Shown: positions 16,963-26,593, counted from the first letter of the stretch. The stretch: DNA of 64,000 bases from Bradyrhizobium glycinis (GCF_016031655.1 NZ_JACCHQ010000001.1:620001-684000), one strand, 5' to 3'. Numbers and translations are program-made. Notes: generated by a model from the sequence alone, not told the origin.

Positions 16963-17336
16963 GTCGTCTCGTGTCGGCTCGCATGCCCTCGGCTACGAAT
17001 ATCGGGGCAATCGTACGGTTCCAGCATGATGTATAATACACGCCAAGTTCCAGTGTAAACAGCACTATCCGTTGAGAATCCTAAACAATTGGAAAGCTTT
17101 GCACCGTGTAGGCAGCTCGCTGGCGCGGCCGTGTGCAGTGCTGCGTTTTTCCGCCGCGACCGGTCGGCGTGCAAGTCTTCGCAGCAAGCGCAACGATGTG
17201 CTCGGGGCCGATCGGCCCCGCGCCGCGCCGTCGTTCGGATCTGCCGCAAGAACGGTTCTAAGTCGGGTCGCCGCCGTTTCGGTTGTCAGGGATTTCGGCA
17301 TCGTCCATATCGGCGCCGCATCACACGGAGCGAAGC
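16963..17336. other. Divergent intergenic region between RND operon and small unknown gene
   Basis: 374 bp with no convincing gene. It holds an AT-rich promoter-like stretch at 17030-17059 for the minus-strand pump operon, and a perfect GC palindrome CGGGGCCGATCGGCCCCG at 17203-17220 of unknown role. Confidence 0.4.
17030..17059 (-). promoter_or_regulatory. Candidate promoter and operator of the MdtA-like operon
   Basis: Read on the minus strand, TTTACA (17054-17059) is followed after about 17 bp by an AT-rich -10 region around GTGTATTATACA. The 11-bp palindrome TGTAT-A-ATACA at 17030-17040 overlaps the -10, a position suited to a repressor. It is about 68 bp before the adaptor start. No promoter mapping is available. 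Confidence 0.35.
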
Positions 17337-17576
17337 ATGGACGAGCTGAACGGCAAGCTGATCGCGTGCCAGATTCTGATCACGGGATTGATCGCGCGTG
17401 TCGCCAACGAGCAGCGCGATCCCTTGCGCTTCCTCACCGATTTTCGCGACGAGATCAAAGCCGTCGTCAACGGCGTCAACATCGCCGGCATGGACTCAAC
17501 CGATCGCGTGCGCGCGGTTGCGCAGAAGACTGTCGACGAATTGTTCTCGCTGATGAAGCCGCCGAGCAGCGACTGA
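17337..17576 (+). CDS. Hypothetical protein, 79 residues
   Basis: Function not recognised. The ATG at 17337 (MDELNGKLIACQILITGLIA) has GGAG eight bases upstream and is preferred to an in-frame ATG at 17283 that would add 18 residues with no ribosome site. The sequence looks like a compact helical protein with one mildly hydrophobic helix at about 8-22 and no signal peptide. It ends 192 bp before the TonB-dependent receptor; the iron-box-like sites lie between them, so it is probably a separate unit. Confidence 0.65.
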   Translation: MDELNGKLIACQILITGLIARVANEQRDPLRFLTDFRDEIKAVVNGVNIAGMDSTDRVRAVAQKTVDELFSLMKPPSSD

Positions 17577-17600
17577 GAGAGATGCGCGATCGCTGCACTG

Positions 17601-17663
17601 TTTTAGAACGAGTCCAGTCTCGTCTTAGAACGATTTGAAACTGCAGCTTAGAATCGTTTTGAT
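17601..17663 (+). promoter_or_regulatory. Irr-box/ICE-like iron-response sites upstream of the TonB operon
   Basis: Three similar AT-rich elements: TTTTAGAACGA at 17601, CTTAGAACGATTTGAAA at 17624 and CTTAGAATCGTTTTGAT at 17647. Each resembles the rhizobial iron control element built on TTTAGAA...TTCTAAA, but none is a perfect palindrome. Position 106-168 bp before the receptor start fits iron control by Irr or a related regulator; this is inference. Confidence 0.45.
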
Positions 17664-17768
17664 CTGGACTGATTCAAGGGTTCTCGCGAGCGCCTCGCAT
17701 TGACCCGTTATTTTGCGGCCGATACCAACAGCCCATCGCTCGTTCGAAGTGAATGAGCGAACAGGAAG

Positions 17769-20180
17769 ATGGGGCGTTTGGTAATGGGGCAGGTGGTCGC
17801 ACCGAAGTCGTTGCGTTCGGTCGTAGCGTTCGACCCGATGGACGAGAGGTCCGCGGGCGTTTCCGGCAAAAAAGTTTCAGCGGTCGCGAGCTTGATCGCA
17901 GTGGCGTCGGTGTCGAGCGGCGCGCAGGCGCAGCAGTCGAACCTGCCGCCGGTGACGGTCGATGCTCCGGTCGAGCGTTCGCGTCCGACGGCCTCAAAGC
18001 CTTCGCCCGAGCAGGTCCGCGCCCGCAACGCGCTTCGCCGCGCCGCGCAGCGCCAGCAGGTGCAGCAGGCGGCTCCCGCCACGCCGTCCGGCGCTGCCGA
18101 CAGCAATCCCTATGCCGATCCGGCGGCGCCCTATAAGGTCGATCACGTCCAGGCCTCGGGCAAGTTTCCCGAGAAGATGCTGAACACGCCGAAGACGATC
18201 ACCGTGCTCAGCAAGGAAGTGCTCGAGGACAAGAACGCCACCACGCTGAAGGAGATCGGGCGCTCGACCGCAGGCGTCACGCTCGGCTCGGGCGAGGGTG
18301 GCAACGCGTTCGGCGACCGTTTCTTCATCCGCGGCTTCGACGCGCGCAACGACGTCTTCATCGACGGCATCCGCGATCCCGCCGTTTCCATTCGCGAGAA
18401 CTTCTTCACCGAGCAGATCGAGATTCTGCGCGGCCCGGCATCCTCCTATGCCGGCCGCGGCACCGCCGGCGGCGCCATCAACATCGTCACCAAGCAGGCC
18501 GGCGACATCAACTTCAAGCGGATCGACAGCGAGTTTGGTACCGACATGACCAAACGCGTCACGCTCGACGTCAACCAGGTCATCGATCCCACCTTCGCGG
18601 TGCGCGTTGGCGGCCTGTTCCAGGACGCCAACGTTGCCGGGCGCAACTACGTGACCGACAATCGGTGGGGCAGCTTCATCTCGACCAAGTACACCCCGAC
18701 CAACGACATCAAGATCACGACGAACTACGTTCATACCGACCTCAGCGGCTATCCCGATTTTGGCGTGCCCTATTACAAGCAGGGCAACGTGCCGGTGACG
18801 TCGGCGGGCATTCCGCGTCAGAACTGGTACGGCTTCCTCAACCGCGACTTCCAGACCGCGCGGCAGGATTTCGGCACCGGTACCATTGAATACAGGGTCA
18901 ACGAGGCGATCACGCTGACCAGCAAGGTGCGCGGCGAGCACTCGCTGCTCAACTATATCGGCACGCTGCCGCAGAACCCGAATACGACCAGCCCCAACCC
19001 GCTGCTCTGGACCACGACGGCAAGCGCGCAGAGCCGCTACCAGAACGTCGACGTATGGGCCAACCAGAACGAGGCCACGTTCAAGCTCGACACCGGCGGG
19101 GTCAAGCACACCGCGGTGTTCGGCGTCGAATATTCGAACGAGAACATCTCGATCGATCGTTACGCCGGCCTCGCCTCCGAACTGTCCGGCTCCGCGTTCA
19201 CCAGCACTGGCGCGGTGACGGGGGTCAATCTCTACTCTCCGCAATACACCTACATTCCCTTCGGCATTCCCTCGCTTGTTGGAAACCCGACCCGTTACGG
19301 CGTCAACACCAGCAGCGTGTACGTCATGGACACCGCGAACTGGCAGGACACGATCATCGTCAACGGCGGTGTCCGCTATGACGGCTACAGCCAGAGCGCG
19401 TCCAACAATGCGAACTATCTGAAGCAGAGTTCCGATCTGGTGAACTACAACGTCGGTGTGGTCTACAAGCCGATGTCGATCGGCAGCGTCTATGCAGCCT
19501 ATGCGACTTCGGCCAACCCGTTCGGGTCGGAGCTGGATGCGACCGGTACCGACTATGGCGGCGTTCCCCCCAACTCGACCATCTTGCTCGGGCCCGAGCG
19601 CAACAAGGCGATCGAGGTCGGCACCAAATGGGAGCTTGCGGATCGCCACCTGCTGGTGACCGGTGCGCTGTTCCAAACCACCAAGAACAACGCGCGCGAG
19701 ACCGTCAACAGCGTGCTCACATCGGGCGCTGCCTACAGGATCCAGGGCATCGACCTCGAAGCGGAAGGCAAGATCACCGACCGCTGGAGCATCTTCGGCG
19801 GACTGGTGCTGATGCAGTCCAAGGTCACGCAGAGCGGCGTTGCTTCGAATCTCGGGCTGCAACTCGCCAACATCGCGCACCAGTCCTTCAGCATGCTCAC
19901 CAAGTACAAATTCGACGATGGCTGGGAACTTGGCGGCCAGGCGGTGTATCGCTCCAAGCTCTATGGTGGCACGTTCGCGGCCAACACCAACCAGCTGCCG
20001 AGCTATTGGCGCTTCGATGCGTTCGTCGAGAAGAAGATCGACCAGAACTGGAGCATGAAGTTCTACGCGCAGAACCTGACCAACAAGCTCTATTACGACT
20101 CGTTCTATCGCAGCAACGTCCCGTTCGTTGCAGTCGCACCGGGGCGGGCCTTCTACATCGTGACGACAGCGAAGTTCTGA
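17769..20180 (+). CDS. TonB-dependent siderophore receptor
   Basis: Outer-membrane gated channel for ferric siderophore, energised by the TonB-ExbB-ExbD proteins encoded just downstream. 803 residues. A long N-terminus holds the export signal (about 35-54, [19 protein letters not shown]), a possible TonB box near [10 protein letters not shown], the plug domain (about 130-255: [54 protein letters not shown]) and a 22-strand barrel ending in the family's C-terminal Phe ([10 protein letters not shown]). The Fiu/PiuA-like plug and the adjoining PKHD hydroxylase suggest a catecholate siderophore. Start is uncertain: Met1 and Met6 are both possible, the true signal beginning later. Spacing to the next gene is 2 bp. 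Confidence 0.92.
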   Translation: MGRLVMGQVVAPKSLRSVVAFDPMDERSAGVSGKKVSAVASLIAVASVSSGAQAQQSNLPPVTVDAPVERSRPTASKPSPEQVRARNALRRAAQRQQVQQAAPATPSGAADSNPYADPAAPYKVDHVQASGKFPEKMLNTPKTITVLSKEVLEDKNATTLKEIGRSTAGVTLGSGEGGNAFGDRFFIRGFDARNDVFIDGIRDPAVSIRENFFTEQIEILRGPASSYAGRGTAGGAINIVTKQAGDINFKRIDSEFGTDMTKRVTLDVNQVIDPTFAVRVGGLFQDANVAGRNYVTDNRWGSFISTKYTPTNDIKITTNYVHTDLSGYPDFGVPYYKQGNVPVTSAGIPRQNWYGFLNRDFQTARQDFGTGTIEYRVNEAITLTSKVRGEHSLLNYIGTLPQNPNTTSPNPLLWTTTASAQSRYQNVDVWANQNEATFKLDTGGVKHTAVFGVEYSNENISIDRYAGLASELSGSAFTSTGAVTGVNLYSPQYTYIPFGIPSLVGNPTRYGVNTSSVYVMDTANWQDTIIVNGGVRYDGYSQSASNNANYLKQSSDLVNYNVGVVYKPMSIGSVYAAYATSANPFGSELDATGTDYGGVPPNSTILLGPERNKAIEVGTKWELADRHLLVTGALFQTTKNNARETVNSVLTSGAAYRIQGIDLEAEGKITDRWSIFGGLVLMQSKVTQSGVASNLGLQLANIAHQSFSMLTKYKFDDGWELGGQAVYRSKLYGGTFAANTNQLPSYWRFDAFVEKKIDQNWSMKFYAQNLTNKLYYDSFYRSNVPFVAVAPGRAFYIVTTAKF

Positions 20181-20182
20181 TC

Positions 20183-20872
20183 ATGTTGACGTGCTTGCCT
20201 GGTGTTCTCAGCAAGGATGATGTGGCGGACTTCCGCCGCATCATGGATGCCAGCGAATGGGAGGACGGCCGCTCGACTGCAGGGGCGCAGTCGGCCATGG
20301 TCAAGCGCAACGAACAGCTGCCACCTGACAGCGAAGTCGCGCGAAAACTCGGCAACCGCATCATCTCGGCGCTGACGTCGAACCCGCGCTTCATCGCGGC
20401 GGCGATCCCGCTCCAGATCTTCCCGCCGCTGTTCAACCGCTATGCCGCCGACAGCGGCCACCATTTCGGCCTGCACGTCGACAATGCGATCCGCGGCGAC
20501 CGCCTGACCGGCCTTCGCATCCGCACCGACCTGTCGGTCACGCTGTTCCTCGCCGAGCCGGAGGAGTACGACGGTGGCGAACTTGTGATCGAGGACACCT
20601 ACGGCTCGCACCAAGTCAAGTTGCCAGCCGGGGACTGCGTGCTCTATCCCTCGACCAGCCTCCATCTGGTCACCCCCGTGACCAGGGGAGTGCGGGTTGC
20701 ATCTTTCTTCTGGCTTCAGAGCATGATACGGGACGATCAAGTCCGGAGCATGATCTTTGACCTCGACACCGCGATACAGGCGCTGGTGGAACGGCTCGGG
20801 CGTGACGATCCCGAAACGGTCAAATTGACGGGTATCTATCACAACCTCATTCGCTACTGGGCCGAAGTATGA
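20183..20872 (+). CDS. PKHD-type Fe(II)/2-oxoglutarate hydroxylase, PiuC/YbiX-like
   Basis: Iron- and 2-oxoglutarate-dependent dioxygenase of the PiuC/YbiX group; the substrate of these proteins is not firmly known, but they sit with siderophore receptors in many proteobacteria. 229 residues from the ATG at 20183, two bases after the receptor stop. The metal and cosubstrate ligands are visible: His98 and Asp100 in GLHVDNA, distal His161 in TSLHLVTPV and Arg171 in [21 protein letters not shown] and [10 protein letters not shown] are family signatures. The stop overlaps the ExbB start by ATGA. Confidence 0.92.
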   Translation: MLTCLPGVLSKDDVADFRRIMDASEWEDGRSTAGAQSAMVKRNEQLPPDSEVARKLGNRIISALTSNPRFIAAAIPLQIFPPLFNRYAADSGHHFGLHVDNAIRGDRLTGLRIRTDLSVTLFLAEPEEYDGGELVIEDTYGSHQVKLPAGDCVLYPSTSLHLVTPVTRGVRVASFFWLQSMIRDDQVRSMIFDLDTAIQALVERLGRDDPETVKLTGIYHNLIRYWAEV

Positions 20873-21813
20873 AGACCATGTCCTTCCAAGCAAGCCTTGC
20901 CGCAGCCTTGATGCTGGCGTCCGCCTGGCTTGCGTCTCCTGTTCTTGCCCAGACACCGGTCCTGTCGGCACCGGCCCCATCGGCGGCTCAGCCGTCCACG
21001 GCCGGAACCGTTCCCCCGGCAGCCACCCCTGCGGCCTCGACGGCCCCCGCCGTTGCGGGTGCCGCTCCCGTGGCCGTCAATCCCGCGAGTGCGAAGCCCG
21101 AGGCGGCAGCCATCGCTCCGGCCATGAAGGAATTGTCGCCCTGGGTGATGTTCATGTCGGCGGACGTCATCGTGAAGGCGGTGATGATCGGCCTCGCCTT
21201 CGCCTCGCTGATGACCTGGACCGTCTTCATCGCCAAGTCGATCGAGCTGTCGGTCGCCTCCAGCAAGCTGCGTTCGGCATTGAAGAAGATCGCGGAGGCG
21301 CGTTCGCTCGCCGAAGCGCAGATGGCGCTCGGCACCAAGGAGGGCATCCTGCCGTCGTTCCTGGCGGCGGCGCTGCGCGAGGCGCGGATGTCGGCCGGCC
21401 TGTCCAGCGATGCCGGCATCAAGGAGCGAGCGGCCTCCAGCTTTGCCGAGATCGTGCGCGCGGAGCAGCGGCGCATCCGGATCGGCATGGGCGTGCTCGC
21501 GACCATCGGCTCGACCTCGCCCTTCGTCGGCCTCTTCGGCACGGTCTGGGGCATCATGAACAGCTTCATCGGCATCTCGAAGTCGCAGACCACGAACCTC
21601 GCCGTGGTCGCGCCCGGCATCGCCGAGGCGCTGCTCGCCACCGCGATCGGCCTCGTCGCCGCCATTCCCGCCGTCATCATCTACAACCACTTTTCGCGCG
21701 TGACGAAGGGCTATCTCGAGCTCGTCAGCCGCGCCTCGGGCGCAGCGGGGCGGCTGCTGTCGCGCGATCTCGACCGCAGCCACGGCAGCGTGCATTCGCG
21801 CGCGGCGGAGTAG
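20869..21813 (+). CDS. exbB: ExbB, TonB energy-transduction proton channel subunit
   Basis: Inner-membrane MotA/TolQ/ExbB-family protein which with ExbD couples the proton gradient to TonB. 314 residues: a signal peptide (about 1-25, ending SPVLAQT), a long Pro/Ala-rich periplasmic stretch (25-80), first membrane helix about 92-115, a cytoplasmic loop with [19 protein letters not shown], and two more helices around 205-225 and 240-265 ([19 protein letters not shown], then [18 protein letters not shown]). The extended N-terminus is the long form of ExbB seen in Pseudomonas and rhizobia. Overlaps the hydroxylase by 4 bp; 3 bp before exbD. Confidence 0.94.
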   Translation: MKTMSFQASLAAALMLASAWLASPVLAQTPVLSAPAPSAAQPSTAGTVPPAATPAASTAPAVAGAAPVAVNPASAKPEAAAIAPAMKELSPWVMFMSADVIVKAVMIGLAFASLMTWTVFIAKSIELSVASSKLRSALKKIAEARSLAEAQMALGTKEGILPSFLAAALREARMSAGLSSDAGIKERAASSFAEIVRAEQRRIRIGMGVLATIGSTSPFVGLFGTVWGIMNSFIGISKSQTTNLAVVAPGIAEALLATAIGLVAAIPAVIIYNHFSRVTKGYLELVSRASGAAGRLLSRDLDRSHGSVHSRAAE

Positions 21814-21816
21814 ATC

Positions 21817-22272
21817 ATGGCCGTTTCGCTCGCAGACAATGACGACGACGACGATTTCTCGGAAACGCATGACATCAACGTCACGCCGTTCATCGACGTC
21901 ATCCTGGTGCTGCTGATCATCTTCATGGTGGCGGCTCCGTTGTCGACAGTGGATTTGCCGATCGATCTGCCGACGTCCAGCGCGACGCCGCAGAAGAAGC
22001 CGGACAAGCCGACCTATCTCAGCATCAAGCCCGATCTGACGCTCGCGATCGGGGAGAACCCCGTTCACCGGGCCGAGTTGATCGGAACCCTCGACGGCCT
22101 TTCCGACATGAGCAAGGACAAGTATGTTTTCCTCCGCGCCGATCGCTCGGTGCCCTATGGCGAGTTGATGGGCGTGATGGAGCTCCTGCGCTCGGGCGGC
22201 TATACGCGGGTGAAGCTGGTCGCGCTCGAAGGCGCGCCGGGGGCGCCTGCGGCAGGCGCCGCTCAGCCTTAA
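21817..22272 (+). CDS. exbD: ExbD, TonB energy-transduction subunit
   Basis: Small inner-membrane protein with one N-terminal helix carrying the proton-binding Asp, partner of ExbB. 151 residues. The signature [20 protein letters not shown] (residues 23-42) contains the conserved aspartate, followed by a periplasmic domain rich in [20 protein letters not shown] and the [19 protein letters not shown] motif. It is 3 bp after exbB and 9 bp before tonB, so the set is cotranscribed. Confidence 0.95.
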   Translation: MAVSLADNDDDDDFSETHDINVTPFIDVILVLLIIFMVAAPLSTVDLPIDLPTSSATPQKKPDKPTYLSIKPDLTLAIGENPVHRAELIGTLDGLSDMSKDKYVFLRADRSVPYGELMGVMELLRSGGYTRVKLVALEGAPGAPAAGAAQP

Positions 22273-22281
22273 AGGCCAGCC

Positions 22282-23106
22282 ATGTCGGACGAACCGAAAC
22301 CATCCCGAAAGCTCTGGACCGTGGCGGCGATCACCGCGCTCGCGCTTCATCTCGGCGGTGCTGCGCTCGCGCTGGCGCATTTGCGCGCCGACGACGACGG
22401 CGATGGTCTCGGCGCGGCCGGAGCCGAGTTCGCGGTCGAAATGGCTTCGCCGGAAGTTCAAGAATCCAACGTGCCCGTCGGACCAAGCGACTCAGTGGCG
22501 CAGGAAGAGCGCCCGGAACTTCCAGAGCAGAAAGCCGAATTAAAGGAGACGGAGCTCCCGCAGGATCGACCCCAAGAAGTCGAGGAGCCCGATCGTATCG
22601 TTAGCGAAAACAAAGCGAAGAAGGAGCAGGACGACGATCCGAAGGTGGCTGCGGTGGAAACGCCAGCCGCGGAAGCATCGCCAAAGCAGATTGACCAGGC
22701 GCGGCAGACTTTCGAGGACGCAACGCGCGAGGCTGATAAGGCGATGGCTCCCGTGGTCGGTGTGGGCAAGGACATCCTGAAGATCACAGCGGACTGGAAC
22801 AAAAAGATCAGTGCGCGCATCAAGCAGCACGAGATCACCCCGGAAGGCAGACAGAACGCCAACCAGAAAGTCACGGTGAGTTTCGCGCTCAACCGAAAGG
22901 GAAACGTGCTCTCGGTCGAGGTGGTCGCGTCGTCCGGTGACGCCGCCTACGATGCGGCTGCGATCTCAATGATCCGCAAGGCGGAGCCTTTCCAGCCGCC
23001 TCCGGTTCAACTGACCGAGGAGCGATTCGAGCGCACGCTCGAGATCAACTTCGCCCCTGAGAAATCGAAGAAGACCACCAACAAAAAAACGGCTCAGCGC
23101 CAGTAG
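22282..23106 (+). CDS. tonB: TonB family energy-transducing protein
   Basis: Periplasm-spanning protein that contacts the plug of TonB-dependent receptors. 274 residues: cytoplasmic tip, one membrane helix (about 11-33, [19 protein letters not shown] with the conserved His), a charged Glu/Pro/Lys-rich spacer of about 70-150, and the C-terminal TonB domain ([20 protein letters not shown], then [20 protein letters not shown]). The Lys-rich tail [14 protein letters not shown] overlaps the convergent gene at 23094 by 13 bp. Context makes it the dedicated TonB of the receptor at 17769, although it may serve others. Confidence 0.93.
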   Translation: MSDEPKPSRKLWTVAAITALALHLGGAALALAHLRADDDGDGLGAAGAEFAVEMASPEVQESNVPVGPSDSVAQEERPELPEQKAELKETELPQDRPQEVEEPDRIVSENKAKKEQDDDPKVAAVETPAAEASPKQIDQARQTFEDATREADKAMAPVVGVGKDILKITADWNKKISARIKQHEITPEGRQNANQKVTVSFALNRKGNVLSVEVVASSGDAAYDAAAISMIRKAEPFQPPPVQLTEERFERTLEINFAPEKSKKTTNKKTAQRQ

Positions 23107-23579
23107 AGCCGGATCCCGACGTAGACCACGACCAGGCACGCGAAGATCAGCGCCACGGGGAGGGGGCGTTTCTGGGCTCCGCTGGCCGCGCCTGTCCCGA
23201 AGAAGCCAGCGCCTTTCGGCTTCGGCGCCGGGCGCCGGAAGGCGGTAACATTGTCCGCTGCCGGTTCGGCCTGGCGGGGACGGACGTCGGGCGGCGTTCC
23301 AGCGCCACCCATCTCGACGTAATAGGCCTTGTAGATCGCACCGATGGTGGCCTCGGTGGCCTCGCCTTCGCTCATCTGCGCCAACAGGTTCCTGTAGCTG
23401 CTGAGGAACTCCTGGGCCTCCGGAGGCAGCGCGGACGCCCCGTTGAGCTTGGCCATCATCTTCCAGGTGGCGAAATCAGCGCGGGCGCGGGTGTCGGCGC
23501 GTCGCGCGATCAGCATATCGGCAGCTTTGACCAAGTCGGCCTCTGGCCTTTCGGCTTGTGTTCTGGTGTCGCGGTTCAA
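23094..23579 (-). CDS. Hypothetical protein with C-terminal membrane anchor
   Basis: Function not recognised. 161 residues from a TTG start placed directly against the TAG stop of the M50 protease gene (TAG-TTG), which implies translational coupling; a later ATG (residue 22, MLIARRADTR) is the alternative. The soluble part is helical and charged; a Pro/Lys-rich linker (RRPAPKPKGAGFFG, about 115-128) leads to a single membrane helix at the extreme C-terminus ([20 protein letters not shown]). This is the layout of a tail-anchored protein. Its 3' end overlaps tonB, convergently, by 13 bp. Confidence 0.7.
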   Translation of the reverse strand: MNRDTRTQAERPEADLVKAADMLIARRADTRARADFATWKMMAKLNGASALPPEAQEFLSSYRNLLAQMSEGEATEATIGAIYKAYYVEMGGAGTPPDVRPRQAEPAADNVTAFRRPAPKPKGAGFFGTGAASGAQKRPLPVALIFACLVVVYVGIRLYWR

Positions 23580-24260
23580 CTACGCATTGCCGGTCAGGAA
23601 GAGAACAGCCTGAATCACATAACCGGTCAACGTCCGCAGTATTGCTGAAATAACATCAAGATTTAGACCGAACTGCGAGCCCGCCAGCGGCAGCAGGATC
23701 AAGAGCCCGATCAGGATCAGCATACCGACCGGCTCGAGCCGGGCCAGCGGCAAGGCGAGAGCCCGCGGCAGCAGGCCGACTGCAACGCGGCCGCCGTCCA
23801 GCGGCGGGATCGGCATCATGTTGAAGACCGCCAGGATGGCATTGATGATGAGCGCATTCTTGAGATTGTCGGCAACCCACTTCGCCGAGCTTGCGGGCAC
23901 CAGGGGCAGGGCGTGGAAAGCGACCGCGGCGACCAGCGCCAGCAGGATGTTCGTGGCGGGCCCGGCGAGCGCCACCCAGACCATGTCGAGTCTGGGGTTG
24001 TTGAGCTTGCGGAAGTTCACCGGCACCGGCTTGGCATAGCCGAACAGGAACGGCGAATGCGCGAACAGCAGCATCGCCGGCAGGATCAGGGTGCCGAACG
24101 GGTCGATATGCCTGATGGGATTGAAGCTGACCCGGCCGAGCTGTGAGGCCGTGTTGTCCCCGAGCCGGTCCGCGACGAAAGCGTGCGCAGCCTCGTGGAA
24201 GGTAATGGCGAGCACCAGGGGCAGGACCCACACCGAAAGGTCATAGAAGGAAATGTTCAC
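23580..24260 (-). CDS. Site-2 protease family (M50) intramembrane metalloprotease
   Basis: Membrane zinc protease of the FtsH-independent, single-domain S2P group (no PDZ domain). From the GTG start at 24260 (VNISFYDLSVWVLPLVLAIT) it has 226 residues. The zinc motif HEAAH sits in helix 1, and the third ligand lies in NMMPIPPLDGGRV of a later helix. Six hydrophobic segments are apparent. The frame is open further upstream to a GTG at 24335, but the family starts about 15 residues before the HEAAH helix, so the shorter form is preferred. The next gene starts right at its stop and encodes a single-pass membrane protein, which is a candidate substrate or partner. Confidence 0.85.
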   Translation of the reverse strand: MNISFYDLSVWVLPLVLAITFHEAAHAFVADRLGDNTASQLGRVSFNPIRHIDPFGTLILPAMLLFAHSPFLFGYAKPVPVNFRKLNNPRLDMVWVALAGPATNILLALVAAVAFHALPLVPASSAKWVADNLKNALIINAILAVFNMMPIPPLDGGRVAVGLLPRALALPLARLEPVGMLILIGLLILLPLAGSQFGLNLDVISAILRTLTGYVIQAVLFLTGNA

Positions 24261-24337
24261 CGGCTCATCCGTTTCATTTCGGCCCGCGCGCTTTGCAAAG
24301 CTGGCCGTATAGGGCCACACACCTCTGCGATCCACCG

Positions 24338-25198
24338 TTATATGGCGCTCGATTGCGAAATTGCCCGCTGCAGATGGTTCGCCAGCAGTGCTGCCGGACG
24401 CGACAGGTTGCGCGCGCGGTGGAGGCGGATGTCCGCGACCGGCAGCGGCGGCAGGCCGTCGCGTTCCGAAAGGACTCGGAGGCGAGGGGGCAGGGTGCCC
24501 GCCTTCACGACCGTGATGGCGAGGCCCTGTGCCGCGATCGCTTCCACTGCCGCAAGTGTCCGGCTGACGAAGGCGAGCCGCCAGGGGCGGCCGGCGGCAT
24601 CAAGGGCCTCAGTGGCCCATTGCCGGAACAGGCAACCCGGTGGATAGAGCGCGACGGGCAGCGTGTCATGCGGCCCCCCGGCCGAGTATGACGCGGCTGC
24701 GGCCCAGACCGCCTGCTCGCGTCGCAGCAGCTCGCCATCGCCGTGCCCTTCCGGATGCATGGCGATGACGAGATCATAGGCCTCGCCGAGCCGGGCCGGC
24801 ATTGTGGCGGTCAGCCCAGTCTCGATTTCGACCCGGACCTCCGGATGGCTCTTGGCAAATTGCGCCAGCAATGGCGGAACGACGATGGTGCCGTAATCGT
24901 CCATCACCCCGAGGCGGACCATGGCCTCGCGCTTACGGAGCACATCGACCGCTTCTGCATTGAGCTCGAGAAGCCGCTTCGCGTAGGCAAGCAGCTCCCG
25001 ACCGGCCACGCTCAGTGCCACGCCCGACCTCGTGCGGTGAAACAGCCTGACGTCCAGCCGTTCTTCGAGACGCCTGATCTGGACGCTCACCGCCGATTGG
25101 GTGCGGTTGAGCGTCGCGGCCGCGCGCGTGAACGACCGATGCTCGGCAACGGCGAGGAAAGCCTTCAGAAGGTCTGGGTCGAGATCAGGCGAGGTCAT
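24338..25198 (-). CDS. LysR family transcriptional regulator
   Basis: 286 residues. The N-terminal winged helix is plain (LLKAFLAVAEHRSFTRAAAT and QSAVSVQIRRLEERLDVRLF, residues 9-52), followed by the linker helix and the two-lobe effector domain (VRLGVMDDYGTIVVPPLL near 95-112). It is divergent from the EamA transporter at 25286, with 87 bp between the start codons, the usual layout for a LysR protein controlling its neighbour. The co-inducer is unknown. The stop at 24338 is 77 bp past the start of the M50 gene, on the same strand, so it is unlikely to share its regulation. Confidence 0.92.
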   Translation of the reverse strand: MTSPDLDPDLLKAFLAVAEHRSFTRAAATLNRTQSAVSVQIRRLEERLDVRLFHRTRSGVALSVAGRELLAYAKRLLELNAEAVDVLRKREAMVRLGVMDDYGTIVVPPLLAQFAKSHPEVRVEIETGLTATMPARLGEAYDLVIAMHPEGHGDGELLRREQAVWAAAASYSAGGPHDTLPVALYPPGCLFRQWATEALDAAGRPWRLAFVSRTLAAVEAIAAQGLAITVVKAGTLPPRLRVLSERDGLPPLPVADIRLHRARNLSRPAALLANHLQRAISQSSAI

Positions 25199-25285
25199 GA
25201 CGAAAACTTATCCTGCTATGACGCAAATTCCATTCCCCGTTTCGGCGCGCCTCCTATGCTGCCCGCAAAGCCGATGGGAGGATTC

Positions 25286-26185
25286 GTGGGCGAGATCCTT
25301 GGCGTTTTTGCTGCCGTTTTGTCGAGCGCGCTGGGCGGGACCTCGATCGGCGCGACGCGCTATCTCGTCGGGAGCATCGATCCGCTCGCGATCGGCTCGT
25401 TCCGGTTCGGCATCGGTTTTCTCTTGCTGCTGCCGCTGGCGCTGCTGCGCGGCGATCGCTGGCCGGAGCGGGGGGATTGGGCCGCTGCCGTCGGACTGGG
25501 CATGCTGTTCTTCGCGCTGTTCCCGATCCTGTTCAACGCGTCGCTGATCTTCACGACCGCTGCGCGCGGCGCGCTCGCGTTGTCGACGCTTCCGCTGTTG
25601 TCGCTGGTGATCGGGGCTGCTCTCGGCGCGGAAGCCTTGACCTGGCGCAAGTCCATTGGCGTCGTGACCGCGACGTTTGGCGTTGCGGTCGCGCTGCTCT
25701 CCGACCTTGCCTCGGCGCCGTCAGGCGCCTGGCGTGGCGATCTCCTGATGATGGCGGCTGCGCTGTGCATGGCGCTCTACGGCATCTGGTCGAAGCCGTT
25801 GATCCGTCGCTCCAGCCCGATCGCCTTTACGACCATGAGCATGGCGGCGGGTGCATCCTGCCTCATCCTGCTCTCGTATGTCCGCGGCAGCTTTGCGCCC
25901 GTCGCCGGCTTCGGCATGCCGCAATGGCTGGGAGCCCTCTATTTGGGTGCCTTCGGCGCGGCGCTGACCTTCTATCTCTGGGCCTTCGCGCTGGAGCGGA
26001 CAACGCCGACGCGCGTCGCGATTTCGGTGACCGTCAACCCGATCACGGCATCGCTGGTCGGCGCCTGGCTGCTGAACGAACCGCTGCGCTGGAATCTGGC
26101 GGCCGGCATCGTTGCGGTGTTTGCCGGGATTTGGATCGCAACGGCGACGGGACGCCGCATCGAAGCGGCTCGCGCCTCAGGCTGA
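25286..26185 (+). CDS. EamA/DMT superfamily transporter
   Basis: Ten-helix inner-membrane exporter of the drug/metabolite superfamily. 299 residues from a GTG start at 25286 (VGEILGVFAAVLSSALGGTS), chosen because GGGAGG lies five bases upstream; in-frame ATGs at 25256 and 25274 would precede or overlap that site. Two EamA repeats are visible: residues about 1-135, and about 145-285 with the end VAISVTVNPITASLVGAWLL and LNEPLRWNLAAGIVAVFAG. Substrate unknown; many relatives export amino acids or metabolites. Regulation by the divergent LysR gene is inferred from position. Confidence 0.9.
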   Translation: MGEILGVFAAVLSSALGGTSIGATRYLVGSIDPLAIGSFRFGIGFLLLLPLALLRGDRWPERGDWAAAVGLGMLFFALFPILFNASLIFTTAARGALALSTLPLLSLVIGAALGAEALTWRKSIGVVTATFGVAVALLSDLASAPSGAWRGDLLMMAAALCMALYGIWSKPLIRRSSPIAFTTMSMAAGASCLILLSYVRGSFAPVAGFGMPQWLGALYLGAFGAALTFYLWAFALERTTPTRVAISVTVNPITASLVGAWLLNEPLRWNLAAGIVAVFAGIWIATATGRRIEAARASG

Positions 26186-26193
26186 TCGCGACC

Positions 26194-26586
26194 TCACGTC
26201 GGGATGGTCGTCTGATATTGCACCAGACCGTCATCGAGCTTCACCCAGGCAAGCTTCTCGCTCACCCAGATGTGCTCGGTCGGGGCGAAGGCATTGCGAT
26301 CGTCGAAAGTGGCCAGCGCCACGCCCGCGAGCGTGCCGTTGCGGCGCCAGGCGAACAGGCGCGTGCCGCACTGCTTGCAGAACACGCGGTCGATGTTCTC
26401 GGACGAGGCGTAGCGTGCGGTCTCGCCCTCGACGCTGAGCGCGCGCTGGTCGAACTGGGCGCGGGCGAAGTAGGGCGAGCCCATCGCCTTCTGGCAGGTG
26501 CGGCAATGGCAGATGCGGACGTTGAGCGGCTCGCCCTCCGCCTTGAACCGCACCGCGCCGCACAGGCAACCACCTTCCCGGATCAT
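26194..26586 (-). CDS. GFA family protein (glutathione-dependent formaldehyde-activating enzyme-like)
   Basis: Small zinc-binding protein of the GFA/CENP-V fold. 130 residues. The cysteine pattern is complete: GGCLCGAVRF near 6-14, CHCRTCQKA near 26-34 and FCKQCGTRLF near 69-78, giving two zinc sites. Although named for formaldehyde-glutathione adduct formation, most paralogues have no proven activity. It is 8 bp from the SDR gene on the same strand and may be the last gene of that operon; it converges on the EamA gene. Confidence 0.88.
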   Translation of the reverse strand: MIREGGCLCGAVRFKAEGEPLNVRICHCRTCQKAMGSPYFARAQFDQRALSVEGETARYASSENIDRVFCKQCGTRLFAWRRNGTLAGVALATFDDRNAFAPTEHIWVSEKLAWVKLDDGLVQYQTTIPT

Positions 26587-26593
26587 GATGTCC

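Noticed and set aside
17203..17220. Perfect 18-bp palindrome CGGGGCCGATCGGCCCCG as a terminator or operator
   Set aside because: No transcript ends there that I can identify, no T run follows, and no loop remains for a stable hairpin. GC-rich palindromes of this length occur by chance at this composition; left as an observation only.
17994..19880. 628-codon open frame antisense to the TonB-dependent receptor
   Set aside because: High-GC shadow frame. The sense strand encodes a full receptor with all motifs; the antisense product is Arg/Asp/Val-rich low-complexity sequence with no family marks or ribosome site.
20854..22461. 535-codon antisense frame across exbB-exbD-tonB
   Set aside because: It crosses three clear genes of the opposite strand and reads as His/Arg/Asp-rich sequence typical of third-position GC bias.
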